Notes: generated by a model not told the origin, from the letters alone. A stretch of 64,000 nucleotides of DNA from Alphaproteobacteria bacterium (GCA_030426685.1 JAUHYC010000016.1:1-64000); one strand, 5' to 3'. Counted from the stretch's first letter, positions 26,235 to 35,163 are shown. Numbers and translations: made by a program.

Positions 26235-27656
26235 ATGACTCAGGCCCCGTTTCGCCCCTTTGAAGCCGCGCTTCCGCAGGATGAAGCGCTTGCAGTCTTG
26301 CAGTCGGCCACTGCCGGGGCAGAAGACGGAGAGCTGTTTGTCGAACGGCGAAAGTCCGAAACTCTGGTCTTTGATGACGGGCGTCTGCGCACTGCATCTT
26401 ATGACGCATCCGAGGGGTTCGGCCTGCGTGCGGTTCAGGGTGAAGTGGCGGGGTATGCGCATTCGACCGATGTTTCGATACCCGCTCTGAAGCGTGCCGC
26501 CGAAACCGCTCGGCTTGCGGTGGGAGATGGCGGCGGAACGCTGGCCGAAGCCCCGCGTTCAACAAATATCCGGCTCTATACGGATGAAGATCCCATCGAA
26601 TCCGCCGGTTTCCCGGTCAAGGTCGATACCCTGCGCGCGATTGACGCCTTTGCCCGTGATCTGGACCCGCGTGTGGTACAGGTCAGCGCGACCATCGCCG
26701 CCGCAGTGCAAGAGGTCGAGATCCTCCGTCCCGATGGTGTGTTGGTGCGCGATGTGCGCCCGATGACCCGCCTGAACGTCTCGGTCATCGTAGAGCAGGA
26801 CGGGCGCCGCGAAAGCGGCTCGGCCGGCGGTGGCGGGCGTGTTGGGCTGGACGGGCTGATCGATCCTGCCGACTGGCAGGACAAGGCGCGCGAGGCGCTG
26901 CGCATCGCCATGGTCAATCTGGACGCTGTCCCCGCACCTGCGGGTGTGATGGAGGTCGCGCTTGGCCCCGGTTGGCCCGGCATTCTGCTGCACGAGGCCA
27001 TCGGTCACGGGCTCGAGGGCGATTTCAACCGCAAGGGAAGTTCGGCCTTTGCCGGGCTGATGGGGCAACAGATTGCTTCAAAAGGTGTGACTGTGGTGGA
27101 TGACGGCACGATTGCCGACCGCCGCGGCTCGATCACCGTGGATGACGAAGGCACGCCAAGTTCGCGCACCGTGTTAATCGAAGATGGCGTTCTGACCGGC
27201 TATATGCAGGACCGCCAGAATGCGCGCCTGATGGGCGTATCCCCCACCGGCAACGGGCGGCGGCAAAGCTATGCGCACAAACCGATGCCGCGCATGACCA
27301 ATACGATCATGCTGGGTGGCGATGCCGATCCTGCCGCTTTGGTTGCTGATATCAAAGATGGTATCTGGGCCGTCGGTTTCGGCGGCGGTCAGGTGGACAT
27401 CACAAACGGCAAATTCGTATTCTCTTGCACCGAGGCGTACCGCGTCGAAAACGGCAAGATCGGCGCGCCGGTCAAGGGTGCCACACTGATCGGCGACGGG
27501 CCTTCTGCGTTGAAGCGCATCCGCGGTCTGGGCAATGACATGGCGCTGGACCCAGGCATGGGCACCTGCGGAAAGGATGGGCAATGGGTGCCCGTGGGCG
27601 TCGGACAGCCGACCGTCTTGATGGATGGCCTGACGGTTGGGGGCTCTGCGGCCTGA
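26235..27656 (+). CDS. tldD: metalloprotease TldD
   Basis: 473 aa. With TldE/PmbA it forms a heterodimeric metallopeptidase that trims peptides such as microcin B17 precursors and helps antitoxin turnover. The zinc motif HEAIGH is at residues 253-258 (HExxxH), followed by GLEGDFNRKGSSAFAG and ENGKIGAPVKGATLIG with the C-terminal metal-ligand cysteine region, all typical of TldD. The ATG at 26235 follows AAGG at 9 bases; a start at 26202 would precede the FNR-type box. The TldE partner is not in the window. It is divergent from ctaC. Confidence 0.94.
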   Translation: MTQAPFRPFEAALPQDEALAVLQSATAGAEDGELFVERRKSETLVFDDGRLRTASYDASEGFGLRAVQGEVAGYAHSTDVSIPALKRAAETARLAVGDGGGTLAEAPRSTNIRLYTDEDPIESAGFPVKVDTLRAIDAFARDLDPRVVQVSATIAAAVQEVEILRPDGVLVRDVRPMTRLNVSVIVEQDGRRESGSAGGGGRVGLDGLIDPADWQDKAREALRIAMVNLDAVPAPAGVMEVALGPGWPGILLHEAIGHGLEGDFNRKGSSAFAGLMGQQIASKGVTVVDDGTIADRRGSITVDDEGTPSSRTVLIEDGVLTGYMQDRQNARLMGVSPTGNGRRQSYAHKPMPRMTNTIMLGGDADPAALVADIKDGIWAVGFGGGQVDITNGKFVFSCTEAYRVENGKIGAPVKGATLIGDGPSALKRIRGLGNDMALDPGMGTCGKDGQWVPVGVGQPTVLMDGLTVGGSAA

Positions 27657-27737
27657 GTCGGCTTTATGTATAAGATGGGGCCCCGGGTTAACACTGCCCC
27701 GAACACAGCCCAAGACGGACCACGGCGAAGTTAGCGA

Positions 27738-27759
27738 AGAAAATTCGTACGAATTTTCT
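27738..27759. promoter_or_regulatory. perfect 22-base palindrome between tldD and dprA
   Basis: The half-site AGAAAATTCGT is followed directly by its exact reverse complement, with no spacer. It lies in the 234-base gap 27657-27890, 81 bases after tldD and 131 bases before dprA. The gap holds no other recognisable feature. A spacer-less AT-rich dyad is more like an operator than a terminator, although a short T-rich stretch follows. Confidence 0.45.
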
Positions 27760-27890
27760 CTTTCATTTTCATACGCATACATTGAGTTTCAAGGGTAAAT
27801 CCCGAGAAATGCATATTCAGCACTATTGCGGTTTACAAGCTGTTAACCCCGAATCCCGTAAACCAGTTCTGCAATCAGGCGGAGCATCGG

Positions 27891-29015
27891 ATGACCGAAG
27901 AGCAGCTTTCTTCCAATCACCCCCCACTCCCACCCACCACGGAAGAGGACCGGTTTTCCTGGCTCCGTCTGTTGCGCTCGCGCAAGGTAGGTCCGGCGAC
28001 GTTCCGGCGCCTGCTGCGCGAACATGGCTCGGCGCAGAATGCGCTGGTCGCACTGCCGGAAATGGCACGCGCTGCCGGTATCGAGGGGTATGAAATCTGC
28101 CCGACCGGCGTGATCGAGGCAGAACTCAAGGCCGCAAAATCCGTCAAGGCGCGGCTTTTGTGCCTTGGGGCCGCCGACTATCCAGATGCGTTGACCGACC
28201 TGAACGATGCGCCGCCGATTCTATGGGCCATCGGTGATGTCTCGGTGCTGCTCAAACCCGCCATTGCCTTGGTTGGTGCGCGGAATTGTTCATCCCTCGG
28301 CGCCCGAATGGCGCGGGGGCTGGCAAAAGACCTGGGCGAGCAAGGCCATGTCATCGTTTCGGGTCTGGCACGCGGGATTGATACGGCAGCCCACCTCGCT
28401 GCGCTGGAGACGGCCACCATTGCAGTCATGGCGGGCGGTGTTGATGTTATCTACCCGGCAGAGAACACGGATCTGGCGCATAAAATCGCCTCCAGAGGTT
28501 TGCGATTGTCAGAGCAGCCGATGGGTATGACACCACAGGCTCGGCATTTCCCACGGCGCAACCGGATCATTTCCGGCCTTGCGCGGGCGGTCGTGGTGGT
28601 CGAAGCGGCGGCCAAGTCCGGCAGCCTGATCACTGCGCGGGACGCCTTGGATCAGGGGCGCGAGGTGCTGGCTGTGCCCGGCCATCCTTTCGATGCGCGG
28701 GCGGCTGGCTGCAATCTGTTGATTCGGGACGGAGCGACGCTGGTGCGGTCTGCCGAGGATGTCATCGAAGCGCTGCCGCGGAAGCCCGATCAACTGAACG
28801 AACCGCCCCAGGCACCGGAACCGGTTGTGCCAGCGCCCGCGCAGCAGCTTCACGCACAAATCCTTGAACGGCTTGGTCCCTCACCCATCGCCGAGGATCA
28901 GCTGTTGCGTGACATCGCCGCCTCCGCCGGAGAATTGGGACCCGCATTGGTGGATCTGGAATTGGATGGGCGAATCCAGCGCCAACCGGGTGGGCTTTTG
29001 TCATTGGCGAGTTGA
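27891..29015 (+). CDS. dprA: DNA-processing protein DprA
   Basis: 374 aa. Binds incoming single-stranded DNA and loads RecA during natural transformation. It has an N-terminal SAM-like helical part (LRSRKVGPATFRRLLREHGS), then the Rossmann-like DprA core with VGARNCSSLGARMARGLAKD, IVSGLARGIDTAAHLAALE, MAGGVDVIYPAENTDLA and RNRIISGLARAVVVVEAAAKSGS. A C-terminal winged-helix segment of the DprA_WH type ends the protein. No other competence genes lie nearby. It is followed by topA after 181 bases, a linkage common in proteobacteria. Confidence 0.95.
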   Translation: MTEEQLSSNHPPLPPTTEEDRFSWLRLLRSRKVGPATFRRLLREHGSAQNALVALPEMARAAGIEGYEICPTGVIEAELKAAKSVKARLLCLGAADYPDALTDLNDAPPILWAIGDVSVLLKPAIALVGARNCSSLGARMARGLAKDLGEQGHVIVSGLARGIDTAAHLAALETATIAVMAGGVDVIYPAENTDLAHKIASRGLRLSEQPMGMTPQARHFPRRNRIISGLARAVVVVEAAAKSGSLITARDALDQGREVLAVPGHPFDARAAGCNLLIRDGATLVRSAEDVIEALPRKPDQLNEPPQAPEPVVPAPAQQLHAQILERLGPSPIAEDQLLRDIAASAGELGPALVDLELDGRIQRQPGGLLSLAS

Positions 29016-29118
29016 TGCACTCGCCACCCGCCATGAGAAATCCAGCGGGTCATGAAAGGTCCGACACCCACCTACCCCCATGAATTCGCACCTCTTTTTC
29101 AGTTTGAAAAGGAACGCA

Positions 29119-29148
29119 TTGACAATTCCACCTTGCCCCACACATTTT
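29119..29148 (+). promoter_or_regulatory. possible sigma-70-type promoter of topA
   Basis: A perfect -35 hexamer TTGACA at 29119-29124 is followed after 18 bases by CATTTT, which is a weak -10. It lies 49 bases before the topA ATG. The -35 is convincing, the -10 is not. Confidence 0.4.
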
Positions 29149-29196
29149 GCACCACGATAAAAGGCGCCCAATCCGTCGAGCGAGGTTTCCCCTTAA

Positions 29197-31818
29197 ATGC
29201 CCGTAGTTGTTGTAGAATCTCCGGCCAAAGCAAAAACGATCAACAAGTATCTCGGCCCCGACTACACCGTTTTGGCCTCATACGGCCATGTGCGGGACCT
29301 GCCTCCCAAGGATGGGTCGGTCGATCCCGAGCATGAATTCTCGATGAAATGGGAGGTCGGCAATGACAGTCGCAAGCATGTCAAAGCCATTGCCGATGCA
29401 CTGAAGGAAGACAACGCCCTGATCCTCGCCACTGACCCCGATCGCGAGGGTGAGGCGATCAGCTGGCATTTGCAAGAGGCGCTGACCAAGCGCCGCTCGA
29501 TCAAGAAGGACACACCCGTCAGCCGGGTGACTTTCAATGCCATCACCAAGGATGCTGTGACCGAGGCGATGCAGAACCCGCGTCAGGTCGACATGCCGCT
29601 GGTCGAGGCCTATCTGGCCCGCCGTGCGCTGGACTACCTGGTGGGCTTCAATCTGTCCCCGGTCCTGTGGCGCAAGCTCCCCGGCGCCAAATCCGCAGGT
29701 CGCGTGCAATCGGTCTGCCTGCGTCTGATCGTCGAGCGCGAGATGGAAATCGAGGCGTTCAAACCCGTCGAATACTGGTCAGTGCGTGCCCTGTTCGAAA
29801 CGCCGCGCGGCCAGACCTATGAGGCACGTCTGGTCACTCTGGCCGGGAAAAAACTGGACAAGCACGATCTGACCAACGCCACACAGGCGGAGCTGGCGGT
29901 ACAAGCGATTACCAGCCGCGCCCTGAGTGTCACCTCGGTCGAGGCCAAACCCGCCGCGCGCAACCCCAGCGCACCCTTCATGACCTCGACCCTGCAGCAG
30001 GAGGCCAGCCGCAAGTTCGGCATGGGTGCGCGCCACGCGATGCAGGTGGCGCAGCGTCTCTATGAGGCCGGCTACATTACCTATATGCGAACCGACGGTA
30101 TCGACATGGCCCCCGAGGCTGTGGCGGCGACACGCGACGCGATCAAAGCTCGCTACGGTGACGAATATGTGCCGGACAGTCCACGCATGTATAAGAACAA
30201 AGCCAAGAACGCACAGGAGGCGCACGAATGTATCCGGCCGACGGATATGTCGCGTGATGCCAAGGCGCTGAAGGTCACAGATGAAGATCAGCGCAAGCTT
30301 TATGACCTGATCTGGAAACGCACCATTGCCTGCCAGATGGCCGCCGCACGACTAGAGCGCACGACGGTCGAGATTGGCAGTGATGATGGTCAGGTCGGCC
30401 TGCGCGCTACCGGTCAGGTGGTGATGTTCGACGGTTTCATGCGCGTTTACGAGGAAGGCCGCGACGATGTGGCCGATGATGACGAAAAGCGCCTGCCGCA
30501 GATCATGCAGGGCGATCCGGCGCGCTTTGCCAAAACCTCGTTGCGCGATCAGTACGCCAAAGCAACCGGCGACGACAGGGCCGCCATTCTGTCCGAGAAC
30601 GAAGCCGTTCTGGCGCTGCAGCACCATACCCAGCCTCCACCACGCTATACCGAGGCCACGCTGGTCAAGCGGATGGAGGAGTTGGGGATCGGACGGCCCT
30701 CAACCTATGCCTCGATCGTGACCACAATTCAGGACCGGGAATATGTGCGTAAGGACAAGAACCGGCTGATCCCCGAAGAGAAAGGCCGGATCGTCACCAT
30801 CTTCCTGTTGAACTTCTTCCGGCAATATGTGGGATACGAGTTCACCGCCAATCTGGAAGAAGAGTTGGACGATGTCAGCGCAGGTGATCGCGACTACAAG
30901 GACTTGCTGGGCAAATTCTGGCGCGACTTCTCGGCTGCGATCGGCGAGACGTCGGAACTGCGCATTTCGGAAGTGCTGGATAAGCTGGACGAGGCGCTGG
31001 CACCGCAACTTTATCCGCCTCGTGAAGATGGGTCCGACCCGCGCATCTGCCCGAAATGTGGTGTGGGTCAGCTGCACCTTAAAACCTCGCGCACCGGCGG
31101 CTTTGTAGGCTGCGGCAACTATCCCGAATGCACATATACCCGCCCCATCGCGGGCGAGGGTGCTGAAGGTGAAGAACGGTTGCTGGGCGAGGATGCAGGT
31201 GATGAGATCTGGCTGAAATCCGGCCGTTTTGGTCCTTACGTTCAACGTGGAGAGCCCACACCCGAAAACAAGAAACCACCGCGAGCCTCGCTGCCGCGCG
31301 GGTGGAGCAAGGATGACATGGATCTGGAGAAGGCGCTGACATTGCTTAGCCTGCCGCGCCAGATTGGTGAGCATCCTGAGGGCGGCATGATCACTTCGAA
31401 TTTCGGGCGCTTTGGCCCTTACCTGATGCATCAGCTCGCGGATGAGGCAAAGCCGGTCTACGCCAATCTCAAAGACCCGAATGATGTGTTTGAAATCGGA
31501 ATGAACCGCGCGGTCGAATTGCTGGCCGAAAAGCGTGCCAACCCGGGTCGGCGCGGTCAGGCGGCAAAGCCGCTCAAGGAGTTGGGTGAACACCCCGATG
31601 GCGGCGCTATTCAGGTGCTGGATGGTCGATATGGGCCCTATGTGAAATGGGAGAAGGTGAACGCAACACTTCCCAAAGACATCAAGCCCGAAGACGTGAC
31701 GCTGGAAATGGCGGTGGAACTGGCCAACGAAAAGGCGGCCAAGAAAGGTACCAAGAAAAAGGCGGCACCCAAGAAGAAGCCCGCTGCAAAGAATACAACC
31801 AAAAAGGCGGCCAGCTAA
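29197..31818 (+). CDS. topA: DNA topoisomerase I
   Basis: Relaxes negative supercoils by single-strand breakage (type IA). 873 aa. The TOPRIM domain starts at the N-terminus (PVVVVESPAKAKTINKYLGP) with ATDPDREGEAISWHL. The catalytic tyrosine is Tyr296 in YITYMRTDG. After about residue 600 come one C4 zinc ribbon (ICPKCGVGQ...GCGNYPEC) and two further topo-C-terminal repeats (SGRFGPYVQRGE, NFGRFGPYLMH and DGRYGPYVKW). The tail is Lys/Ala-rich (KKAAPKKKPAAK), typical of alphaproteobacterial TopA and DNA-contacting. It lies downstream of dprA. Confidence 0.97.
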   Translation: MPVVVVESPAKAKTINKYLGPDYTVLASYGHVRDLPPKDGSVDPEHEFSMKWEVGNDSRKHVKAIADALKEDNALILATDPDREGEAISWHLQEALTKRRSIKKDTPVSRVTFNAITKDAVTEAMQNPRQVDMPLVEAYLARRALDYLVGFNLSPVLWRKLPGAKSAGRVQSVCLRLIVEREMEIEAFKPVEYWSVRALFETPRGQTYEARLVTLAGKKLDKHDLTNATQAELAVQAITSRALSVTSVEAKPAARNPSAPFMTSTLQQEASRKFGMGARHAMQVAQRLYEAGYITYMRTDGIDMAPEAVAATRDAIKARYGDEYVPDSPRMYKNKAKNAQEAHECIRPTDMSRDAKALKVTDEDQRKLYDLIWKRTIACQMAAARLERTTVEIGSDDGQVGLRATGQVVMFDGFMRVYEEGRDDVADDDEKRLPQIMQGDPARFAKTSLRDQYAKATGDDRAAILSENEAVLALQHHTQPPPRYTEATLVKRMEELGIGRPSTYASIVTTIQDREYVRKDKNRLIPEEKGRIVTIFLLNFFRQYVGYEFTANLEEELDDVSAGDRDYKDLLGKFWRDFSAAIGETSELRISEVLDKLDEALAPQLYPPREDGSDPRICPKCGVGQLHLKTSRTGGFVGCGNYPECTYTRPIAGEGAEGEERLLGEDAGDEIWLKSGRFGPYVQRGEPTPENKKPPRASLPRGWSKDDMDLEKALTLLSLPRQIGEHPEGGMITSNFGRFGPYLMHQLADEAKPVYANLKDPNDVFEIGMNRAVELLAEKRANPGRRGQAAKPLKELGEHPDGGAIQVLDGRYGPYVKWEKVNATLPKDIKPEDVTLEMAVELANEKAAKKGTKKKAAPKKKPAAKNTTKKAAS

Positions 31819-31916
31819 GGTTTAGGTAGAAATACCATCACCCCCTGGTTTTATTGACTTCCCCGTGACGTGGCGGCAAAACCTGCGTCAACACCATGTC
31901 ATTGGGGGAGTTTTCC

Positions 31917-32621
31917 ATGAAGAAAGTCTATGCCAATGCCACCGAAGCGCTTGATGGAGTGCTGTCGGACGGCATGCTGATCGCGGCAGGCGGGTTCGGC
32001 CTGTGCGGCATTCCCGAACTGCTGCTTGAGGCGATCAAGGACTCGGGCGTCAAGGATCTGAGCTTTGCCTCGAACAACGCCGGCGTGGATGATTTCGGCA
32101 TCGGCATCCTGCTGCAGACCAGGCAGGTCAAGAAGATGATCAGCTCATATGTCGGTGAGAACGCTGAATTCATGCGCCAGTATCTGAGCGGCGAACTCGA
32201 GCTGGAATTCAACCCGCAAGGCACCCTGGCCGAGCGCATGCGCGCTGGCGGGGCCGGCATCCCCGGCTTTTATACCAAGACCGGTGTAGGCACCGTGATC
32301 GCCGAAGGCAAAGAGCACAAAGAGTTCAATGGTGAGACCTACATCCTCGAAGAAGGCATCTTTGCAGATCTCGCCATCGTGAAAGCGTGGAAAGCGGACG
32401 ACACCGGCAATCTGGTGTTTCGCAAGACGGCCCGCAACTTCAATGTGCCCGCCGCCACCTGCGGCAAGATCTGCATCGCCGAAGTTGAGGAAATTGTCCC
32501 GCGCGGTTCGCTGGACCCGGACATGATCCACCTGCCCGGCATCTATGTGCATCGCATTGTGCAGGGGAACCACGAAAAGCGCATCGAACAACGCACCACC
32601 CGTAAGAAGGAGGACGCATAA
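31917..32621 (+). CDS. scoA: 3-oxoacid CoA-transferase subunit A
   Basis: 234 aa alpha subunit of a succinyl-CoA:acetoacetate (or related 3-oxoacid) CoA-transferase, which activates acetoacetate for use as carbon source or during polyhydroxybutyrate turnover. GGFGLCGIPELLLEAI and NNAGVDDFGIGILLQTRQVK match the family, with GIPGFYTKTGVGTVIAEGKE further on. The ATG at 31917 has GGGGAG upstream; a start at 31896 adds only 7 residues. Its stop overlaps the ATG of subunit B by one base, so the two are coupled. Acid specificity is inferred. Confidence 0.92.
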   Translation: MKKVYANATEALDGVLSDGMLIAAGGFGLCGIPELLLEAIKDSGVKDLSFASNNAGVDDFGIGILLQTRQVKKMISSYVGENAEFMRQYLSGELELEFNPQGTLAERMRAGGAGIPGFYTKTGVGTVIAEGKEHKEFNGETYILEEGIFADLAIVKAWKADDTGNLVFRKTARNFNVPAATCGKICIAEVEEIVPRGSLDPDMIHLPGIYVHRIVQGNHEKRIEQRTTRKKEDA

Positions 32622-33247
32622 TGCCCTGGGACCGCAATCAGATGGCCGCGCGCGCGGCAGATGAGCTGGAAGACGGAATGTATGTGAACCTCGGCATCGG
32701 GATTCCGACGCTGGTGGCGAACTACGTGGGCGACAAAGACATCACCCTGCAGTCCGAAAATGGGATGCTGGGCATGGGCCCCTTCCCTTACGAAGGTGAA
32801 GAAGACCCGGACCTGATCAACGCGGGCAAGCAGACGATTACTGAACTGTCCCGCACTGCCTATTTCGACAGCGCCACATCTTTTGCCATGATCCGCGGCG
32901 GCAAGATCGCCGCTGCGATCCTCGGCGCGATGGAAGTGGACGAAAAAGGTGATTTGGCCAACTGGATGATCCCCGGCAAGCTGGTCAAAGGCATGGGCGG
33001 CGCGATGGATCTGGTCGCCGGTGTGGGACGTGTGGTGGTGGTCATGGACCACACCAACAAGCACGGTGACAGCAAGGTTCTGAAGGAATGCACTCTGCCG
33101 CTGACCGGCAAGGGTGTGGTTGATCGCATCATCACTAATCTGGGCGTACTGGATGTGGTCGAGGGGGGCTTGAAAATCGTCGAACTGGCTGATGGGGTCA
33201 GCGAGGATGAGATGCGGGCCGCCACACAGGCAACAATCGTCAATTGA
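32621..33247 (+). CDS. scoB: 3-oxoacid CoA-transferase subunit B
   Basis: 208 aa beta subunit. The catalytic glutamate, which forms the covalent CoA thioester, is Glu46 in the SENGMLGMGP motif. MYVNLGIGIPTLVANYV and GGAMDLVAGVGRVVVVMDHT are usual for the family. Encoded with subunit A through a TAATG overlap and followed by a bidirectional terminator. Together the two subunits form the active enzyme. Confidence 0.93.
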   Translation: MPWDRNQMAARAADELEDGMYVNLGIGIPTLVANYVGDKDITLQSENGMLGMGPFPYEGEEDPDLINAGKQTITELSRTAYFDSATSFAMIRGGKIAAAILGAMEVDEKGDLANWMIPGKLVKGMGGAMDLVAGVGRVVVVMDHTNKHGDSKVLKECTLPLTGKGVVDRIITNLGVLDVVEGGLKIVELADGVSEDEMRAATQATIVN

Positions 33248-33262
33248 TCTGCCCCGAAAACA

Positions 33263-33294
33263 AACAAAGGCCCGCTATCCTGCGGGCCTTTGTT
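33263..33294. terminator. bidirectional terminator between scoB and the lytic transglycosylase gene
   Basis: A 13-bp stem with a 6-base loop (AACAAAGGCCCGC / GCGGGCCTTTGTT) lies between the convergent genes. It ends inside the stop codon of the minus-strand gene (33293-33295). T-rich ends occur on both strands. Confidence 0.85.
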
Positions 33295-34159
33295 AGTGGG
33301 ACGTCTGAAAAACGCAGGCGTCCGAGATAAACTGAGGCGGCGTGGTGCACAGAGCGCTCGCGACCTGAAACGCCGCGAGAACCTTGGGCACATAGTCTCG
33401 CGTCTCGGCAAAAGGTGGCACCCCGCTGTGTTTGTGCACAGCCCCCTCACCCGCGTTGTAGCCGGCGAGAACGAGGATCGGGTCATTTCCGAACTCTTCC
33501 ATCAGCCAATGAAGGTATTTTACACCACCCTTGATGTTCTGCTCGGGTTTGAAACTGTCCTGAACTCCGAAACGCGCCGCAGTAGCGGGCATCAGTTGCA
33601 TCAAACCTTGTGCGCCTGCTGAACTGACCGCTTCGCTCTTTCCGGCCGATTCTACGGAGATCACCGCCAGCACCAGGGCCGGGGAAACATTGGTGCCTAC
33701 GGTTGCCCGCAGGATGTCGACCCCCTGCTTGCTGGCGATATCCTGCAGCGTCTGCAGGCGCGGCGCGGCAACCCCCGTCGCTGTCAGCGCCTGTATGGCC
33801 TCGCTCAAGCGTCCTGCACTGGCCTTGGCGAGCTCTGGCGAGACCCGATTCCAAAACGCCTTGTAGGAGCCGATGGGTTTGGCAACTCCGGCAATCTTCG
33901 GCGCTGTCGAAGGTGGCACCGTCGCAGGCGTCACGATCTCAGGCACTTCAAGCTCGGCACCGGTGCTGGGAGCAGATGGGGATGCGGCGTGCTGCTCTGG
34001 CGTGATTTGAATCGTCACCCGCGGGCGTGTCCCGGGCTCAGGGGCTTTGATGCGCTTATAGATACCGCGCGGTTCTGCCTCGGTCGCGGATGCGGGAATT
34101 GCGCCAGATGTCAGCAACGCCGCAGCGCCGACGCATAGAAGTGCGTCCCGGAAATACAT
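33293..34159 (-). CDS. lytic transglycosylase domain-containing protein
   Basis: 288 aa. A signal peptide (ending about ASATEA) is followed by a Pro-rich linker to about residue 90 and an SLT/GEWL domain. The catalytic Glu170 lies in AVISVESAGKSEAVSSAGAQ, followed by GLMQLMPATAARFGV, the diagnostic lytic transglycosylase motif, and YNAGEGAVHKHSGVPPFAET. It cleaves peptidoglycan in the periplasm. It is divergent from the Tad pilus locus, whose assembly needs gaps in the wall, so a role in pilus assembly is possible but unproven. Confidence 0.9.
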   Translation of the reverse strand: MYFRDALLCVGAAALLTSGAIPASATEAEPRGIYKRIKAPEPGTRPRVTIQITPEQHAASPSAPSTGAELEVPEIVTPATVPPSTAPKIAGVAKPIGSYKAFWNRVSPELAKASAGRLSEAIQALTATGVAAPRLQTLQDIASKQGVDILRATVGTNVSPALVLAVISVESAGKSEAVSSAGAQGLMQLMPATAARFGVQDSFKPEQNIKGGVKYLHWLMEEFGNDPILVLAGYNAGEGAVHKHSGVPPFAETRDYVPKVLAAFQVASALCTTPPQFISDACVFQTSH

Positions 34160-34287
34160 TTGCCTGCCTCGATTTTATCTTTTGGAACAATCTGAACCCC
34201 AGAATCGCGCGCAACACCAGAAAAACAAAGCGAATTGGGGCAATTTCGCCTCATTTGCCGCTATTTTGCATCGCGCCAGGTGAACAG

Positions 34288-34321
34288 ATCAAAAAACGTT
34301 TGATTTTTTATTGTTTGATTT
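34288..34321. promoter_or_regulatory. repeated TTTGAT elements in the pilin upstream region
   Basis: The region has an inverted repeat ATCAAA-N5-TTTGAT (34288-34304). The sequence GTTTGATTT occurs twice, at 34298-34306 and 34313-34321, with starts 15 bases apart. This AT-rich stretch lies in the 350-base gap 34160-34509 between the lytic transglycosylase and the first pilin gene. The remainder of the gap is AT-rich leader ending in the strong RBS AGGAGG. It is a candidate regulator site for pilin transcription. Confidence 0.35.
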
Positions 34322-34509
34322 CAACACTTTAAAAGATTTCTCACTAAAATCTTAAGCTTTGAACGAAAAAAATGGGGATTGGCCCAATTCCTGCCACGCA
34401 CAAGGGTCAAACATATATCCATACCGAGACGATCGGGAGCGGACTGAGAGAGAAAGCTCTGAAAGACGCCGAGGTTAATTGCTTTTTGATCCTTTAGGAG
34501 GGACGTAAC

Positions 34510-34704
34510 ATGATCAAGTTCATCAAGAACTTCAACAAAGACGAAGACGGCGCCGTAACAGTTGACTGGGTCGTTCTGACCGCAGCCGTTGTTGCCCTGG
34601 CGGCAGTTGCCTACAACCAAGTTCGCACCGGTGCCAGCGATCTGGCAGACGGCATCGAGCAGGCGCTGACATCGGCAGCTGTTACTCTGCCGAACACCAA
34701 CTAA
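34510..34704 (+). CDS. flp: Flp-like pilin 1
   Basis: 64 aa, the major-pilin type of a Tad system. A short basic leader precedes the cleavage glycine (Gly14). The mature form would start AVTVDWVVLTAAVVALAA, the hydrophobic helix that drives assembly. Classical Flp pilins have Glu5-Tyr6; here they are Asp19-Trp20 in precursor numbering (DW instead of EY). A very strong RBS (AGGAGGG) precedes the ATG, as expected for an abundant protein, and a terminator follows the gene. Confidence 0.85.
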   Translation: MIKFIKNFNKDEDGAVTVDWVVLTAAVVALAAVAYNQVRTGASDLADGIEQALTSAAVTLPNTN

Positions 34705-34732
34705 TCTTTCAGATTGGTTTGAAATTCTTGGG

Positions 34733-34768
34733 GGCCATGTCTTTCGCGAGACGTGGCCTCTTCTTTTT
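34733..34768 (+). terminator. terminator after pilin 1
   Basis: A 10-bp stem (GGCCATGTCT / AGACGTGGCC, with one G-T pair) and a 6-base loop, followed by TCTTCTTTTT. It lies 28 bases after the pilin stop and probably makes pilin transcripts more abundant than those of downstream tad genes. Confidence 0.8.
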
Positions 34769-34793
34769 ATCGAATTAGTACCGGTGCAGTGAA

Positions 34794-34988
34794 ATGGTAA
34801 ATAAGTTACTTGTTTTTGGGACTGACGAGTCTGGCGCCATAACCGTAGATTGGGTAGTGTTGACATCGGTCGTCGTTGCCTTCGGCGCTTTGATGTACGT
34901 CTATCTACATGAGTCTGTCGAGAATCTGGACGAGGCGAGCGGTCAAGCCATCGCCAATGTCGATGTCGAAGAGCTCACTTTCGACTAA
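34794..34988 (+). CDS. Flp-like pilin 2
   Basis: 64 aa, a second pilin-like protein with the same plan: leader ending at Gly14 (TDESG), then AITVDWVVLTSVVVAFGALM. It shares the DW motif at the same positions (Asp19-Trp20) but has an acidic C-terminal tail (VDVEELTFD) unlike pilin 1. It may be a minor pilin or pilin-assembly subunit. Its upstream RBS is weak, consistent with lower expression. It is separated from pilin 1 by a terminator, so it may have its own promoter or rely on read-through. Confidence 0.75.
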   Translation: MVNKLLVFGTDESGAITVDWVVLTSVVVAFGALMYVYLHESVENLDEASGQAIANVDVEELTFD

Positions 34989-35163
34989 ACATTGGTCGCT
35001 ATGCGGATTCCGCACAACCGCAGGATCGCAGAACAATCTGCGCTTTTTCCGGGTTTAGAGCGGTATTGTCCGCTTTTTCGACACAATTCAAAAATAGTCT
35101 GACTGATGAATCAATGTGTCGCCCGGCGACACAGATGTCTTGAAGAAGAATGAAGAGGGACAC

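Noticed and set aside
34379-34395. A sigma-54-like GG-N10-GC pattern upstream of the pilin gene.
   Set aside because: The spacing fits but the surrounding bases match the consensus poorly (TGGCCC, CTGCC). No enhancer-binding regulator is nearby.
34475-34489. A CtrA-like site TTAA-N7-TTGA, 20 bases before the first pilin gene, since CtrA controls pilA in Caulobacter.
   Set aside because: One half-site base is wrong, and the position so close to the start codon lies in the leader, overlapping the RBS region. Such near matches are expected in AT-rich DNA.
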